In this document: piece by piece, positions 9,415 to 18,711 of the stretch
Numbering within the stretch: position 1 is the stretch's first letter
Layout of the letters: every line of letters starts with the position of its first letter
Assembly (NCBI RefSeq): GCF_002869745.1
Contig: NZ_PNOS01000029.1
Location: 1 to 63,321 of the forward strand
Length of the DNA: 63,321 nt
Direction: 5' to 3'
Source: Oceaniglobus roseus
GTDB taxonomy: Bacteria > Pseudomonadota > Alphaproteobacteria > Rhodobacterales > Rhodobacteraceae
Made by a program: the position numbers and the translations under genes
Notes under the pieces: model-generated
Seen by the model: the letters and a program-made list of their open reading frames with translations, nothing else
Database searches by the model: none
What the model was told of the DNA's origin: nothing

Positions 9415-10068
9415 GTGAGCAACAGCGACAGTTTCATCGACGAAGTCAACGAGGAGGTCCGGCGCGACCGGCTCTTCACGATGATCCGCCGCTATGGCTG
9501 GATCGCGGTCGCGGCCGTGGTCCTGCTGGTGGGGGCCGCCGCCTGGCGCGAGTGGTCGATCGCGCAGGAGGCGGCGCGGGCCCAGGCCTTCGGCGACAGC
9601 CTGAACGCGGCACTGGAGAACAACGATGCCGCCGCCCGCTCCGAGGCGCTGGCGGCGATCGAGCCCGCCAATCCCTCGCAGGAAGCGGTGATCGCGATGT
9701 ACGAGGCCGATGCGGGCCCCGGTGAGACCCCCGCGCCCGACGTCGCCAAGCTGGAACAGCTGGCCGCCCAGGAGAACCTGCCGCAGGTCTACCGCGACCT
9801 CGCCGCGCTGAAGGCGGTGATGGCGGCGGGCGACACGCTGGAGCCCGACGCGAAGATCCAGCGGCTGGAGCCGCTCACCACCCCCGGCGCGCCTTACCGG
9901 CTGCTCGCGCTCGAGCAGACGGCGCTGGCCGAACTCGCCAAGGGCGAGAAGGATGCGGCGCTGGCGCGACTGAAGGGGATTCTGGCCGAGGATCAGGTCA
10001 GCGAAGGCTTGCGCCGCCGGGCGTCTCAGTTGATTGTGGCCCTGGGCGGGACGCTGGACGCAACCTGA
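9415..10068 (+). CDS. YfgM-like TPR membrane protein
   Basis: A 217-residue protein with a cytoplasmic N-terminus (SDSFIDEVNEEVRRDRLF), one TM helix (about residues 28-45, GWIAVAAVVLLVGAAAW) and an Ala-rich helical periplasmic part of TPR type. This is the architecture of YfgM, the ancillary SecYEG subunit that cooperates with periplasmic chaperones. The GTG start at 9415 is supported by AGGAGG at 9403-9408. Its position directly before bamB and der is the same as in gamma-proteobacteria and supports the assignment. Individual TPR motifs are degenerate, so exact function is inferred from architecture and synteny. Confidence 0.75.
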   Translation: MSNSDSFIDEVNEEVRRDRLFTMIRRYGWIAVAAVVLLVGAAAWREWSIAQEAARAQAFGDSLNAALENNDAAARSEALAAIEPANPSQEAVIAMYEADAGPGETPAPDVAKLEQLAAQENLPQVYRDLAALKAVMAAGDTLEPDAKIQRLEPLTTPGAPYRLLALEQTALAELAKGEKDAALARLKGILAEDQVSEGLRRRASQLIVALGGTLDAT

Positions 10069-10108
10069 GACAGGGCGCGGCGGAAACGGGGCAGGGAGAG
10101 ACCTGGAC

Positions 10109-11434
10109 ATGCGCAAACTGAAACCGGTTCTGGCGGTCGGCTCGGCCCTTGCGCTGCTCGTCTCCTGTGGCGAGCCCGAGGTGATCCTGACCGGCGAGCG
10201 GCTGGACCTGCGCGCCGACCTGAGCGCCCCGACCGATGACACGGCCGGTGACGCCGCCGACGCCTCCCGCGCGATCGGCCTGCCCGCGCCGCGGGTGAAT
10301 GCCGGCTGGACCCAGAAGGCCGGCGGGCCGGATCACGACAGCGGCCATCTTGCGCTCGGCGCGACGCCGCGGCGGATCTGGAGCGCCCCGATCGGCGAGG
10401 GCAACGACCGCCGCCACCGGATCGGCGCCGATCCCGTGGTCGCCGACGGGCGGATCTTCGCCGTCGACAGCCGCGCCCGCGTCACCGCCCACGGCCTGAA
10501 CGGCGCGCCGATCTGGTCGGTCGACCTGACGCCGCCCGCCGACGATCCGGGCGACGCCTCGGGCGCGGGGCTGGCGGTGGCGGGCAGCACGCTGTTCGTG
10601 ACGACGGGCTTCGGCGACCTCGTGGCGCTGGACGCCGCAACGGGGCGCGAGATCTGGACGCAGGAGCTCGACGCGTCGCCCACCGGCGCGCCGACGGTGA
10701 TCGACGGGCTGGTCTATGTCGCAAGCCGCGACGCCACCGGCTGGGCCGTCGACGCGGGCAACGGCCGGGTGCGCTGGACGCTCTCGGCCCTGCCGAGCCC
10801 GGTGGGCGTCGCGGGGGGCGCGGCCCCGGCGGTGAACGACCGGCTGGCCGTCTTCCCCTTCGCCAGCGGCGAACTGGCGGGCGCGCTGCGCGAGGGCGGC
10901 ACGAAGATCTGGACCGGCAACGTCGCCGGAACGCGGCCCGGCAAGGTCTATGCCCGGATCACCGACATCAGCGGCGATCCCGTCATCGCGGGCGACCGGG
11001 TCTATGCCGGCTCGGCCTCGGGCCGCATCGCCGCGTTCGACCTGGCGGGCGGCACGCAGGTCTGGTCCGCGACCGAGGGCGCGGTGAGCCCCGTGGTCGT
11101 CGCCGGCGGCTCGGTCTTCGCCGTCACCGACCTTGGCGAACTGGTGCGACTCGACGCCGAGACGGGCGCCCGCGTCTGGGGCACGCCCCTGCCGTATTAC
11201 GTCCGCCCGCAGGCACGCAAGCGTCAGGCGGTCGTGGGCAACTTCGGCCCCGTGCTGGCGGGCGGTCGGCTGTGGGTGGCCTCTGGCGACGGCCAGCTGC
11301 GCGCCTTCAGCCCCGAGACCGGGCTGCTGGTGTCGTCGGTCGACATGCCCGGCGGCGCGGCCAGCAACCCCGTGGTGGCGGGCCAGACCCTTTACGTCGT
11401 GACGCAGGACGGGCAGCTTCACGCTTTCCGTTAG
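10109..11434 (+). CDS. bamB: BamB-like PQQ/beta-propeller lipoprotein
   Basis: A 441-residue outer-membrane lipoprotein that would serve as the BamB scaffold of the BAM complex, which inserts beta-barrel proteins. The signal peptide ends in a lipobox, LLVSCG. The mature part is a series of PQQ-type propeller blades with recurring AxDAxTGxxxW (for example ALDAATGREIW, ALDA-like RLDAETGARVW, AFDLAGGTQVW). The ATG at 10109 places the lipobox correctly, and GGGAGAG lies upstream. It lies between the YfgM-like gene and der on the same strand, the conserved order for this gene. Confidence 0.85.
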   Translation: MRKLKPVLAVGSALALLVSCGEPEVILTGERLDLRADLSAPTDDTAGDAADASRAIGLPAPRVNAGWTQKAGGPDHDSGHLALGATPRRIWSAPIGEGNDRRHRIGADPVVADGRIFAVDSRARVTAHGLNGAPIWSVDLTPPADDPGDASGAGLAVAGSTLFVTTGFGDLVALDAATGREIWTQELDASPTGAPTVIDGLVYVASRDATGWAVDAGNGRVRWTLSALPSPVGVAGGAAPAVNDRLAVFPFASGELAGALREGGTKIWTGNVAGTRPGKVYARITDISGDPVIAGDRVYAGSASGRIAAFDLAGGTQVWSATEGAVSPVVVAGGSVFAVTDLGELVRLDAETGARVWGTPLPYYVRPQARKRQAVVGNFGPVLAGGRLWVASGDGQLRAFSPETGLLVSSVDMPGGAASNPVVAGQTLYVVTQDGQLHAFR

Positions 11435-11483
11435 CGCCGATTGGGTGTAAGGCGCGGTTTTCCGTCAGCTCCGTGAGGGCCCC

Positions 11484-12965
11484 ATGAGCTTTCCCCTGGC
11501 CATCGTCGGACGGCCCAACGTGGGCAAGTCCACCCTGTTCAACCGCCTCGTCGGCAAGCGGCTGGCGCTGGTCGACGACCAGCCCGGCGTCACCCGCGAC
11601 CTGCGCGAGGGCGAGGCGCGCCTGGGCGATCTGCGCTTCACCGTGATCGACTCGGCGGGGCTGGAAGAGGCGACGGATGACAGCCTTCAGGGCCGGATGC
11701 GCAAGCTGACCGAGCGGGCGGTCGAGATGGCGGACGTCTGCCTGTTCCTGATCGACGCGAGGGCCGGGGTGCTGCCCGCCGACGAGGTCTTTGCCGACAT
11801 CCTGCGGAAGAAGAACTCTCACGTCATCCTTGCCGCCAACAAGGCCGAGGGGCGGGCGGCCGATGGCGGCGTGATCGAGGCCTATTCGCTTGGCCTGGGC
11901 GAGCCGATCCGGCTTTCGGCCGAGCATGGGGAGGGGCTGAACGACCTCTACCAGCAGCTCCGTCCGCTGGCCGACGGGTTCGAGGCGGCGCTGGAGGAGG
12001 TGACAGAGGCGCCGATGATGGACGTCGACGTGGACGAGGAGGGCCGGTCCGACGCGCCCCGCGTGCCGACCCGCGCACGCCCCCTGCAGGTGGCGATCGT
12101 GGGGCGGCCGAACGCGGGGAAGTCCACTCTGGTCAACCAGTTCCTCGGCGAGGAGCGGATGCTGACGGGACCCGAGGCGGGGATCACGCGGGATGCGATC
12201 TCGGTCAACATGGAGTGGCCGGGGCCCGACGGGCCGGTGCCGGTGCGCCTGTTCGACACCGCGGGGATGCGCAAGAAGGCCAAGGTGCAGGAGAAGCTCG
12301 AGAAGCTGTCGGTGTCCGACGGGCTTCGGGCGGTGAAGTTCGCCGAGGTGGTGGTGGTGCTGCTGGACGTGGCGGTGCCGTTCGAGCAGCAGGATCTGAG
12401 GATCGCCGACCTGGCCGAGCGCGAGGGGCGCGCGGTGGTCGTGGCGGTCAACAAGTGGGACCTGGAAGACGACAAGTCGAACAAGATCCGCGACCTGCGC
12501 GAAGCCTTCGAGCGGCTTCTGCCGCAGCTGAAGGGGGCGCCGCTGGTGACCGTCTCGGCGAAGACGGGGCGTGGGCTGGACCGCTTGCAGGAGGCGGTGA
12601 TCCGGGCGCACGAGGTCTGGAACCGGCGCGTCACCACGGCGCAGCTGAACCGCTGGCTTGCGGGAATGATGGAGGCGCATCCGCCCCCCGCGCCGGGCGG
12701 GCGGCGGATCAAGCTGCGCTACATGACCCAGGCGAAGACGCGGCCGCCCGGCTTCGTCGTCATGTGTTCTTACCCCGACAAGATGCCCGCGAGCTATTCC
12801 CGCTATCTCGTCAACGGGTTGCGGGCCGATTTCGACATGCCGGGCACGCCGATCCGGCTGTGGTTCCGCGGCCAGGGGGACGACAACCCCTACCGCAACC
12901 GGACGAAATCGACGCCGTCGCGGCTGAGGAAGCACCTCGGCAAGGGGCGCGCGGACGAGGTCTGA
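11484..12965 (+). CDS. der: GTPase Der (EngA), ribosome assembly
   Basis: A 493-residue tandem GTPase for 50S ribosomal subunit maturation. Two G domains are visible: GRPNVGKST (about residues 8-16) with DxxG-type DSAG and NKxE, and GRPNAGKST (about 208-216) with DTAG and NKWD. A C-terminal KH-like domain follows ([27 protein letters not shown]). An acidic linker ([13 protein letters not shown]) separates the G domains. It is the last gene of the block with the YfgM-like gene and bamB. Two GC hairpins follow the stop codon. Confidence 0.97.
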   Translation: MSFPLAIVGRPNVGKSTLFNRLVGKRLALVDDQPGVTRDLREGEARLGDLRFTVIDSAGLEEATDDSLQGRMRKLTERAVEMADVCLFLIDARAGVLPADEVFADILRKKNSHVILAANKAEGRAADGGVIEAYSLGLGEPIRLSAEHGEGLNDLYQQLRPLADGFEAALEEVTEAPMMDVDVDEEGRSDAPRVPTRARPLQVAIVGRPNAGKSTLVNQFLGEERMLTGPEAGITRDAISVNMEWPGPDGPVPVRLFDTAGMRKKAKVQEKLEKLSVSDGLRAVKFAEVVVVLLDVAVPFEQQDLRIADLAEREGRAVVVAVNKWDLEDDKSNKIRDLREAFERLLPQLKGAPLVTVSAKTGRGLDRLQEAVIRAHEVWNRRVTTAQLNRWLAGMMEAHPPPAPGGRRIKLRYMTQAKTRPPGFVVMCSYPDKMPASYSRYLVNGLRADFDMPGTPIRLWFRGQGDDNPYRNRTKSTPSRLRKHLGKGRADEV

Positions 12966-12998
12966 GGGCGCCTGCGACTGCCGCACAGGGACGGGAGA

Positions 12999-13030
12999 GC
13001 CGGGCTTCGGCCCGGCGCCACCTCGGTGGC
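12999..13030. terminator. Tandem hairpins between convergent genes
   Basis: GCCGGGC-TTCG-GCCCGGC (12999-13016) is followed immediately by GCCACC-TC-GGTGGC (13017-13030). The UUCG-loop hairpin is very stable. There is no T-run, so it is at best an atypical bidirectional terminator between der and the convergent TspO-like gene. Confidence 0.5.
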
Positions 13031-13055
13031 CTGACTTGCGGTAGGGCCGTTTGAC

Positions 13056-13769
13056 CTATGCCGAACGGGCTGCGCCGCTTCGCGCAAGGGCGCCCTTCAG
13101 GGTCAGTCCGGCGATCAGCGCCGCACCCGCCAGGGCCAGCAGCACCAGCGCGATGTCGCTGCCGAGGTTCTGCACCGCGACCGCCACCAGCGCCCAGGTC
13201 ACCGCCGCGCCATAGGCCAGGCCCGGGCGCAGGCGCAGCACAAGGGCGGCGGAGGCCAGAGCGGCGAGAAGACAGACCCAGGCCGCGACCGGCCCCGACA
13301 CAAGACCCCAGCCCGCCAGCGTGAGCCCGAGCGACACGAAGCTCGCCGCCGTGAGCCAGCCGGTGTAGAGCCCCACCGGCGCCTCGGCCCACCAGCGGTC
13401 GGCACGGGGCGCGCGGAGGTAGGCGGCCAGCGCCGAGGCCAGCATCACGAAGATCATCACCGTCGCCGCCAGCGGGTTGACCAGCGCCACCGGCAGCCAT
13501 GCGGCGCCGACGGCAAGCGAGACGGTCAGCGGCAGGCGCATCTCGTCCCAGGCCGGAACCTCGCGCCGCTTCCAGAGGCCGAAGACCGCATGGGCGATCA
13601 GCCAGAGATAGATCGGCCCCCAGATCGCGAAGGCATAGCCCGCGGGTTGCACCGGCGGGTCGGTCTGCGGGATCGGGAAGCGGTCGGGGTCGAAGCCGCC
13701 GAACTCGGGGTTCAGGAACGGCGAGACGGCGAAGGCCAGCGTGACGACGAGAAGCAGGATCGGTTTCAT
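13056..13769 (-). CDS. TspO-like tryptophan-rich membrane protein
   Basis: A 237-residue integral membrane protein with about seven hydrophobic segments. The motif AGYAFAIWGPIYLWLIAH near residues 47-62 recalls the Trp/Pro-rich signature of TspO/MBR tryptophan-rich sensory proteins, but it is longer than classical TspO (~160 residues) and the match is distant. The ATG at 13769 has AAGGGG just upstream; a longer N-terminal extension would read through unrelated sequence. It is convergent with der and divergent from the ion-channel gene. Ligand and role cannot be stated from the sequence. Confidence 0.6.
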   Translation of the reverse strand: MKPILLLVVTLAFAVSPFLNPEFGGFDPDRFPIPQTDPPVQPAGYAFAIWGPIYLWLIAHAVFGLWKRREVPAWDEMRLPLTVSLAVGAAWLPVALVNPLAATVMIFVMLASALAAYLRAPRADRWWAEAPVGLYTGWLTAASFVSLGLTLAGWGLVSGPVAAWVCLLAALASAALVLRLRPGLAYGAAVTWALVAVAVQNLGSDIALVLLALAGAALIAGLTLKGALARSGAARSA

Positions 13770-13893
13770 CCCCTTGGTGTAGCGTGGCCGGGCGATGGCC
13801 GGAAGGGGCGGCGTCAAACGGGCTGTCGCTACACCCGGAGCGGTCTGCCAACAGGTCTTGGCGGCGCGCGCCGAAGACGGCATGGTGCCCGCC

Positions 13894-13917
13894 ACCGCAA
13901 CCGCAACCGCTACCGCA
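13894..13917. repeat. Four-copy hexanucleotide repeat ACCGCA
   Basis: ACCGCA, ACCGCA, ACCGCT, ACCGCA run head to tail, ending 13 bp before the GTG start of the ion-channel gene. A hexamer array in a leader can change promoter or ribosome-site spacing if its copy number varies. Confidence 0.7.
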
Positions 13918-13930
13918 ACGGGGCCGCTTC

Positions 13931-14692
13931 GTGCTGGATCGACTGAGAGAACTCTACGAGGCCGACACGCCGCGGGCGGTGCGGTTCCGCTATGGGCTTC
14001 TGGCCTTCGACATCGTGACGGTCATCTTCGTCATCGTCACCTCGTTCTTCCCGCGCACCCGCGTCGTGGAAGTCGCCGACATCGTGTTCGGCGTGCTGAT
14101 CCTGGCCGACTTCCTGATCCGCTTCGCCCTGGAGCGGCGCAAGGCGCGGTCGCTGATGACGCTTTCGGTCTGGGCCGACATCGCCGCCGTGCTTTCGTTT
14201 CTCCTGCCCGTGGCGGGCGAGGGGTTCGGCTTCCTCAGGGTGCTGCGCACGCTCAGGCTCCTGCACACCTACCAGCTGCTCGCCCGGCTCCGGCAGGACT
14301 TCCGCTATTTCCGCGAGAACGAGGACATTGTGCTCGCCTGCCTGAACCTCGGGGTGTTCCTGTTCATCATGACCGGGCTGATCTATGCCTCGCAGGGGCG
14401 GAGCAATCCCGACATCTCGAACTATGCCGACGCGCTCTATTTCACCGTCACGACGCTGACCACGACGGGGTTCGGCGACATCATCCTGACCGGCACCTGG
14501 GGGCGGATGCTGTCGGTGGCGGTGATGATCTTCGGGGTCACGCTGTTCCTGCGGCTGTTGCAGGTGCTGTTCCGCCCCTCGAAGGTGCGGGAGGAGTGTC
14601 AGGTCTGCGGGCTGGTGCTGCACGACGCTGACGCGGTGCACTGCAAGCATTGCGGCACCACGATCCACATCACCACGGAAGGAAGCGTCTGA
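13931..14692 (+). CDS. Voltage-gated-type ion channel with C-terminal zinc ribbon
   Basis: A 253-residue six-TM cation channel subunit. S1-S4 include a charged helix FLRVLRTLRLLHTYQLLARL. The pore helix and filter read TVTTLTTTGFGDI, with TGFGD the potassium-channel-type filter. After S6 the short cytoplasmic tail ends in a zinc ribbon, CQVCG followed by CKHCG (about residues 221-242), which is not part of the usual channel fold. The GTG at 13931 is the only suitable start; its ribosome site is weak. The gene stands alone, facing away from the TspO-like gene and convergent with serS. Potassium selectivity is inferred from the filter. Confidence 0.82.
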   Translation: MLDRLRELYEADTPRAVRFRYGLLAFDIVTVIFVIVTSFFPRTRVVEVADIVFGVLILADFLIRFALERRKARSLMTLSVWADIAAVLSFLLPVAGEGFGFLRVLRTLRLLHTYQLLARLRQDFRYFRENEDIVLACLNLGVFLFIMTGLIYASQGRSNPDISNYADALYFTVTTLTTTGFGDIILTGTWGRMLSVAVMIFGVTLFLRLLQVLFRPSKVREECQVCGLVLHDADAVHCKHCGTTIHITTEGSV

Positions 14693-14697
14693 CGCCC

Positions 14698-15987
14698 TCA
14701 GGCGAGAATGCCCTCGGCCGTCACCCGCGTCCGGCCGCCAAGATAGGGATGCAGCGCCTCGGGCAGCTCGACCGAGCCGTCCTGCTGCTGGCCGTTCTCC
14801 AGCACCGCGATCAGCGTGCGCCCCACGGCAAGGCCCGAGCCGTTCAGCGTGTGCACGAACTCGGGCTTGCCGCCCGCGCTCGGCCTGAAGCGGGCATTCA
14901 TGCGGCGGGCCTGGAAGGCGCCGGTGTTGGAGACCGAGCTGATCTCGCGATAGGTGTCCTGCCCGGGCAGCCAGACTTCAAGGTCGTGGGTGCGCCGCGC
15001 GCCGAATCCCGTGTCGCCTTCGCAGAGCAGCATCACGCGGTAGGGCAGGCCGAGGCGTTCCAGCACCGCCTTCGCGCAGTCCGTCATCCGCCGGTGTTCG
15101 GCTTCGGACTGGTCGGGGTGGGTGATGCTGACCATCTCGACCTTCTCGAACTGGTGCTGGCGCAGCATCCCCGCCGTATCCTTGCCCGCGCTGCCGGCCT
15201 CCGAGCGGAAGCAGAGCGAATGGGCGGTCAGGCGGATCGGCAGCTCGGCTTCCTCCAGCGTGCTTTCGCGGACGGAGTTGGTGAGGGTGACTTCCGAGGT
15301 CGGGATCAGCCACCAGCCGTTGGTGGTCTGATAGCTGTCCTCGGCGAACTTCGGCAGCTGGTTGGTGCCGTACATCGCCTCCTCGCGCACCAGCACGGGG
15401 GCGTTGGTTTCGCTGAGCCCGTGTTCCGCGGTGTGCAGGTCCAGCATGAACTGCGCGAGGGCGCGGTGCAGGCGGGCCATGGCGCCGCGCAGCACGACGA
15501 AACGCGCGCCCGAAAGCTTGCCCGCGGTGGCGAAGTCGAGGCCCTGCGCCGCGGGCAGCTGGTAGTGCTCCAGCGGCTTGAAGTCGAAGCTGCGGGGCGT
15601 GCCCCAGCGGTGGATTTCCTTGTTCTCCGTGTCGTCGCGGCCCGCAGGCACCGCGTCGTCCAGCACGTTCGGCAGGGTCAGAAGCAGGTCGGTCAGCTCC
15701 TGGTCCAGACCCTTCGCCTCGGTCTCCATCCGCGCGACCTCGGCCTTCTTGGCGGCGACGAGGGCGCGCAGCTCCTCGAACTTCGCCTCGTCGCCCGCGG
15801 CCTTGGCGGCGCCGACCTGCTTGGACGCCGCGTTCTGCTCGGCCTTCGCCGTCTCGGCGGCATGGATCGCGGCGCGGCGGGCCTCGTCGATCTTCAGCAC
15901 CTTGTCGGAGACACCCGACAGGCCCCGGCGCGCCATGGCGGCGTCGAAGGCTTGGGGGTCGTCGCGCAGGGTGCGGATGTCGTGCAT
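14698..15987 (-). CDS. serS: Seryl-tRNA synthetase
   Basis: A 429-residue class II synthetase charging tRNA-Ser and tRNA-Sec. The N-terminal antiparallel coiled-coil arm (about residues 30-100, rich in Ala/Lys/Glu) is present. Motif 2 reads [22 protein letters not shown], shown here only in part as [12 protein letters not shown], and motif 3 contains [15 protein letters not shown]. Length is normal. The ATG at 15987 begins [11 protein letters not shown], the typical SerS start, so an upstream ATG adding 21 residues was rejected. Convergent with the ion-channel gene with a 5-bp gap. Confidence 0.98.
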   Translation of the reverse strand: MHDIRTLRDDPQAFDAAMARRGLSGVSDKVLKIDEARRAAIHAAETAKAEQNAASKQVGAAKAAGDEAKFEELRALVAAKKAEVARMETEAKGLDQELTDLLLTLPNVLDDAVPAGRDDTENKEIHRWGTPRSFDFKPLEHYQLPAAQGLDFATAGKLSGARFVVLRGAMARLHRALAQFMLDLHTAEHGLSETNAPVLVREEAMYGTNQLPKFAEDSYQTTNGWWLIPTSEVTLTNSVRESTLEEAELPIRLTAHSLCFRSEAGSAGKDTAGMLRQHQFEKVEMVSITHPDQSEAEHRRMTDCAKAVLERLGLPYRVMLLCEGDTGFGARRTHDLEVWLPGQDTYREISSVSNTGAFQARRMNARFRPSAGGKPEFVHTLNGSGLAVGRTLIAVLENGQQQDGSVELPEALHPYLGGRTRVTAEGILA

Positions 15988-16071
15988 GGTGGCCTCTCTC
16001 GGTTCGCTCTGGGCCATATGCCGGAAAGCGGTCCGAAATTGAAGCCGCAAAAGCGGGCGAGGGCGGGGCCG

Positions 16072-16281
16072 CTACTTCTTCTTCGGCTTGCCCTTCGCGC
16101 CCATCTTGCGGGCCTGCGCGGCTGCGGCGCGGATCTCTTCGGCGATCTCCTCGGCCTCGTCGGGGTCGAAGTCGAGCGGCAGGTCCACGCCGTCGCCCTC
16201 GACATAGATCCTGACCATGCCGAGCGTCGTCGGCCCGATTTGCAGGTTCGCCGCGACGTCGCTTTCCTTGTCGATTCCCAT
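16072..16281 (-). CDS. Small conserved protein, DUF6324-like
   Basis: A 69-residue soluble protein starting MGIDKESDVAANLQIGP, with an acidic middle (VDLPLDFDPDEAEEIAEEI) and a very basic tail (KMGAKGKPKKK). I recognise it as a small family restricted to alphaproteobacteria, probably DUF6324, but the number is from memory. No catalytic motif, TM helix or signal is visible. It lies 84 bp upstream of serS on the same strand and could be cotranscribed. Function unknown. Confidence 0.75.
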   Translation of the reverse strand: MGIDKESDVAANLQIGPTTLGMVRIYVEGDGVDLPLDFDPDEAEEIAEEIRAAAAQARKMGAKGKPKKK

Positions 16282-16400
16282 GGGGGCCTCCGTTCCAGAC
16301 AGCTTGGCCTATCCCTGCGATTGCAGGCTGGCAAGCAGGGAACGCTTGACTTCGGCAAGCTTTCCGGTCCCATGGACGGGGCAGGGCGGGAGGCAGGACC

Positions 16401-17300
16401 ATGGACGAGATCGACCGGATGCGGCGGTTCAACCGCTTCTACACGCGCCACCTCGGGCTTCTCGACCGCCAGTACCTCGGCAGCGGCGCGACCCTGTCGG
16501 AAGTGCGGCTGCTGCACGACCTCGAAGACGGCGGCACGGCGCGGGACCTGGCGCGGGACCTGGGGCTTGACGAGGGCTATGTCAGCCGGGTCCTGGCGCG
16601 GTTCCGCGCGCAGGGGCTGGTCGCGCGGGAGGCGGACCCGAAGGACCGGCGGCGGCAACGCCTGCGGCTCAGCGCGGCGGGGCAGGCGCGGCTTGCCGGG
16701 CTGAAGGCGCAGGCGCGGGCCGCGGCGGAGCAGGCGGTGGCGCATCTGGACGGCGCGGGCCGGGCCGAGCTGGTGGCGGCCATGGCGCGGGTCGAGGCGC
16801 TCCTGTCGCAGGAGCCGGAAGAGGTGCGGCTGCGGGATCTGGAGCCGGGGGACGCGGGCTGGATCGTGGCGCGGCACGGGGCGCTCTATGCCCGCGACGA
16901 GGGGTTCGATTCGAGCTTCGAGGCGCTGGTGGCCGAGATCGTCGCGGCCTTCCTGCGCAGCCACGATCCGGGCACCGAGCGGGGATGGATCGCAGTGCGC
17001 GGCGACCGGCGGCTCGGCTCGATCTTCTGCGTCCGGTCGGGGGTGCCCGGCGTCGCCAAGCTGCGGCTGTTCCTGCTGGAGCCCGAGGCCCGGGGGCTGG
17101 GGCTGGGGCGGCGGATGCTGCACGCCTGCATGGCGTTCGCGCGCGCGGCGGGATACGCGCGGATGTCGCTCTGGACCCACGAAAGCCACCGGGCGGCCTG
17201 CGCGCTCTATGCCCGCGAGGGCTTCACCATGACCGACAGCCGCCCGGCGCGGTCCTTCGGGCAGGACGTGGTCGAGCAGAACTGGGAGATCGGATTGTGA
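16401..17300 (+). CDS. MarR-type regulator fused to GNAT acetyltransferase
   Basis: A 299-residue two-domain protein. Residues 1-135 are a MarR winged helix (TLSEVRLLHDLEDGGTARDLARDLGL, shown in part, then the wing ADPKDRRRQRLRL). Residues ~140-299 are a GNAT N-acetyltransferase with the acetyl-CoA loop LEPEARGLGLGRRML, and the end NWEIGL. Such fusions combine DNA binding with acetyl transfer to an unknown small molecule or protein. The start ATG follows GGGAGGCAGGACC. It is monocistronic, followed by tRNA-His. The acceptor substrate is unknown. Confidence 0.9.
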   Translation: MDEIDRMRRFNRFYTRHLGLLDRQYLGSGATLSEVRLLHDLEDGGTARDLARDLGLDEGYVSRVLARFRAQGLVAREADPKDRRRQRLRLSAAGQARLAGLKAQARAAAEQAVAHLDGAGRAELVAAMARVEALLSQEPEEVRLRDLEPGDAGWIVARHGALYARDEGFDSSFEALVAEIVAAFLRSHDPGTERGWIAVRGDRRLGSIFCVRSGVPGVAKLRLFLLEPEARGLGLGRRMLHACMAFARAAGYARMSLWTHESHRAACALYAREGFTMTDSRPARSFGQDVVEQNWEIGL

Positions 17301-17376
17301 GAGGTGGTGCCGGAGGCGATTTTCGCGCCCGGAGCCTCTTGCAATGCGGCGTCGGTCTTTGTATCTGGAGGGCCGT

Positions 17377-17453
17377 GCCGCCTTAGCTCAGTTGGTTAGA
17401 GCGCCTGATTGTGGATCAGGAGGTCCCTGGTTCGAGACCAGGAGGTGGTACCA
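17377..17453 (+). tRNA. tRNA-His (GTG), G-1-less type
   Basis: A 77-nt cloverleaf with encoded CCA. Acceptor GCCGCCT pairs with AGGTGGT. The D stem is GCTC/GAGC, the anticodon arm is CCTGA-TTGTGGA-TCAGG (anticodon GTG, His), and the T arm is CCTGG-TTCGAGA-CCAGG. The base before G1 is T, not G, position 72 is T (G1-U72 wobble) and position 73 is A. This is the unusual histidine tRNA of a subset of alphaproteobacteria. A T6 run at 17458-17463 follows as terminator. Confidence 0.97.
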
Positions 17454-17477
17454 CCCCTTTTTTCCGCAGGTCCGGCC

Positions 17478-18059
17478 CTAGCGCTCCAGCAGCAGGCGGT
17501 TGTTCGCGATCTCGATTCGCCCGAACCGCTGGAGATAGCTCATCCCGAGAAGCGAGCCGTCCATCTCGCCGCCGTTGACCGAGGCGAGCACGTTGCGGTC
17601 CGCCATCCCGCCGAGGGTGACGCTGTCCAGCCGCACCTGCGCGATGGGCACCACGCCGTTCGCCGTCCGGGCCTGTCCGAGATAGGCGAGGCGGTCGAGG
17701 GCGATGCCGACGCGGCGGGCGTCCCGCGCGCTCAGCACCATGTCCGAGGCGCCGGTGTCCACCACGAAGTCCACCGGCACGCCGTTGATCCCGAGCCGAA
17801 GATAGTAGTGGCCGTCGACCGCGCGCGGCACCTCGATCGTGCCGGTCCCCTCGATGAAGCTCTGGCGCGGCATCACGTCGTCGCGCACGTCCTGCCAGAG
17901 CCCCGCGGCGGCGATGGCGCCGACGAAGATCAGCCCCCAGAGCAGGGCCTGCCGCGCCGTCTGGCCCAGGTTCTGCCGGTTCGCGGCGATGAAATAGCCG
18001 CCGATCACCGCGCCGAGGAGGACGAGGTAGATCAGGCGGGGAAGGTCGTTGCTGTCCAT
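17478..18059 (-). CDS. Membrane-anchored retropepsin-like aspartic protease
   Basis: A 193-residue protein with two N-terminal TM helices (about residues 8-25 and 39-53) and a C-terminal clan AA aspartic protease domain (TIGR02281-like). The catalytic motif VVDTGASDMVL places Asp at residue 101. The single motif means it must act as a homodimer, as in retropepsins. The domain should face the periplasm. The substrate is unknown. It is convergent with tRNA-His and followed upstream by the MarC-family gene on the same strand. Confidence 0.85.
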   Translation of the reverse strand: MDSNDLPRLIYLVLLGAVIGGYFIAANRQNLGQTARQALLWGLIFVGAIAAAGLWQDVRDDVMPRQSFIEGTGTIEVPRAVDGHYYLRLGINGVPVDFVVDTGASDMVLSARDARRVGIALDRLAYLGQARTANGVVPIAQVRLDSVTLGGMADRNVLASVNGGEMDGSLLGMSYLQRFGRIEIANNRLLLER

Positions 18060-18099
18060 GGTCCGGAAGTGGGGACTCGGGGCGCGAAATGCCAGAGGA

Positions 18100-18711
18100 T
18101 CAGGGCATCAGCGCGCGCACGCCATCGACCACGAACTGCACCGAAAGCGCGGCCAGCAGCATCCCGAGAAGCCGCGTGACCACGTTGATGCCGACATCGC
18201 CGAGCGCATGTTCCAGAAGGCCCGAGGCGAGGAACAGCGCCCAGGTCAGCAGCAGCACGGCGAACAGGACAAGATGGATCAGCAGGATCGCCGTCCAGTC
18301 GCCGTCGGTCTGGCCGGTAAGCAGGATCATCGTCGCGATGGCACCGGGGCCGGCGATCAGCGGCGTGGCGAGGGGAAAGACCGAGGGATCGTCGGTGTGG
18401 CTGTCGGCCTGTCCCTGTCGACGCTGGGTGCGGCGTTCGAACAGCATGTCGAGGGCGGTGAGGAACAGCAGGATGCCGCCCGCGATGCGGAAGGCGGGCA
18501 TGGAGATGCCCGCGAAGCCCAGCACCGCCTCGCCGAAGAGGCCGAAGAGGGTCAGCAGCGCGGCGCCGATGACCAGCGCGCGAAGGCCGATGGCCTGGCG
18601 GTGGGCCGGGTCCATCCCTGCGGTCAGGGCGACGAACAGCGGGGCAAGGCCGACCGGGTCGATCACCACGAACAGGGTGACGAAGGAGGTGATGTAGAAA
18701 GCGAGGTCCAT
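18100..18711 (-). CDS. MarC-family integral membrane protein
   Basis: A 203-residue protein with six predicted TM helices and the MarC/UPF0056 patterns FVVIDPVGLAPLF near the N-terminus and PLATPLIAGPGAI in the middle. A charged cytoplasmic loop (FERRTQRRQGQADSH) separates the two halves, consistent with an internal duplication. MarC proteins were once linked to multiple antibiotic resistance, but that role is not supported; the function is unknown. Same strand as the aspartic protease gene, 40 bp upstream of it, and possibly cotranscribed. Confidence 0.9.
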   Translation of the reverse strand: MDLAFYITSFVTLFVVIDPVGLAPLFVALTAGMDPAHRQAIGLRALVIGAALLTLFGLFGEAVLGFAGISMPAFRIAGGILLFLTALDMLFERRTQRRQGQADSHTDDPSVFPLATPLIAGPGAIATMILLTGQTDGDWTAILLIHLVLFAVLLLTWALFLASGLLEHALGDVGINVVTRLLGMLLAALSVQFVVDGVRALMP

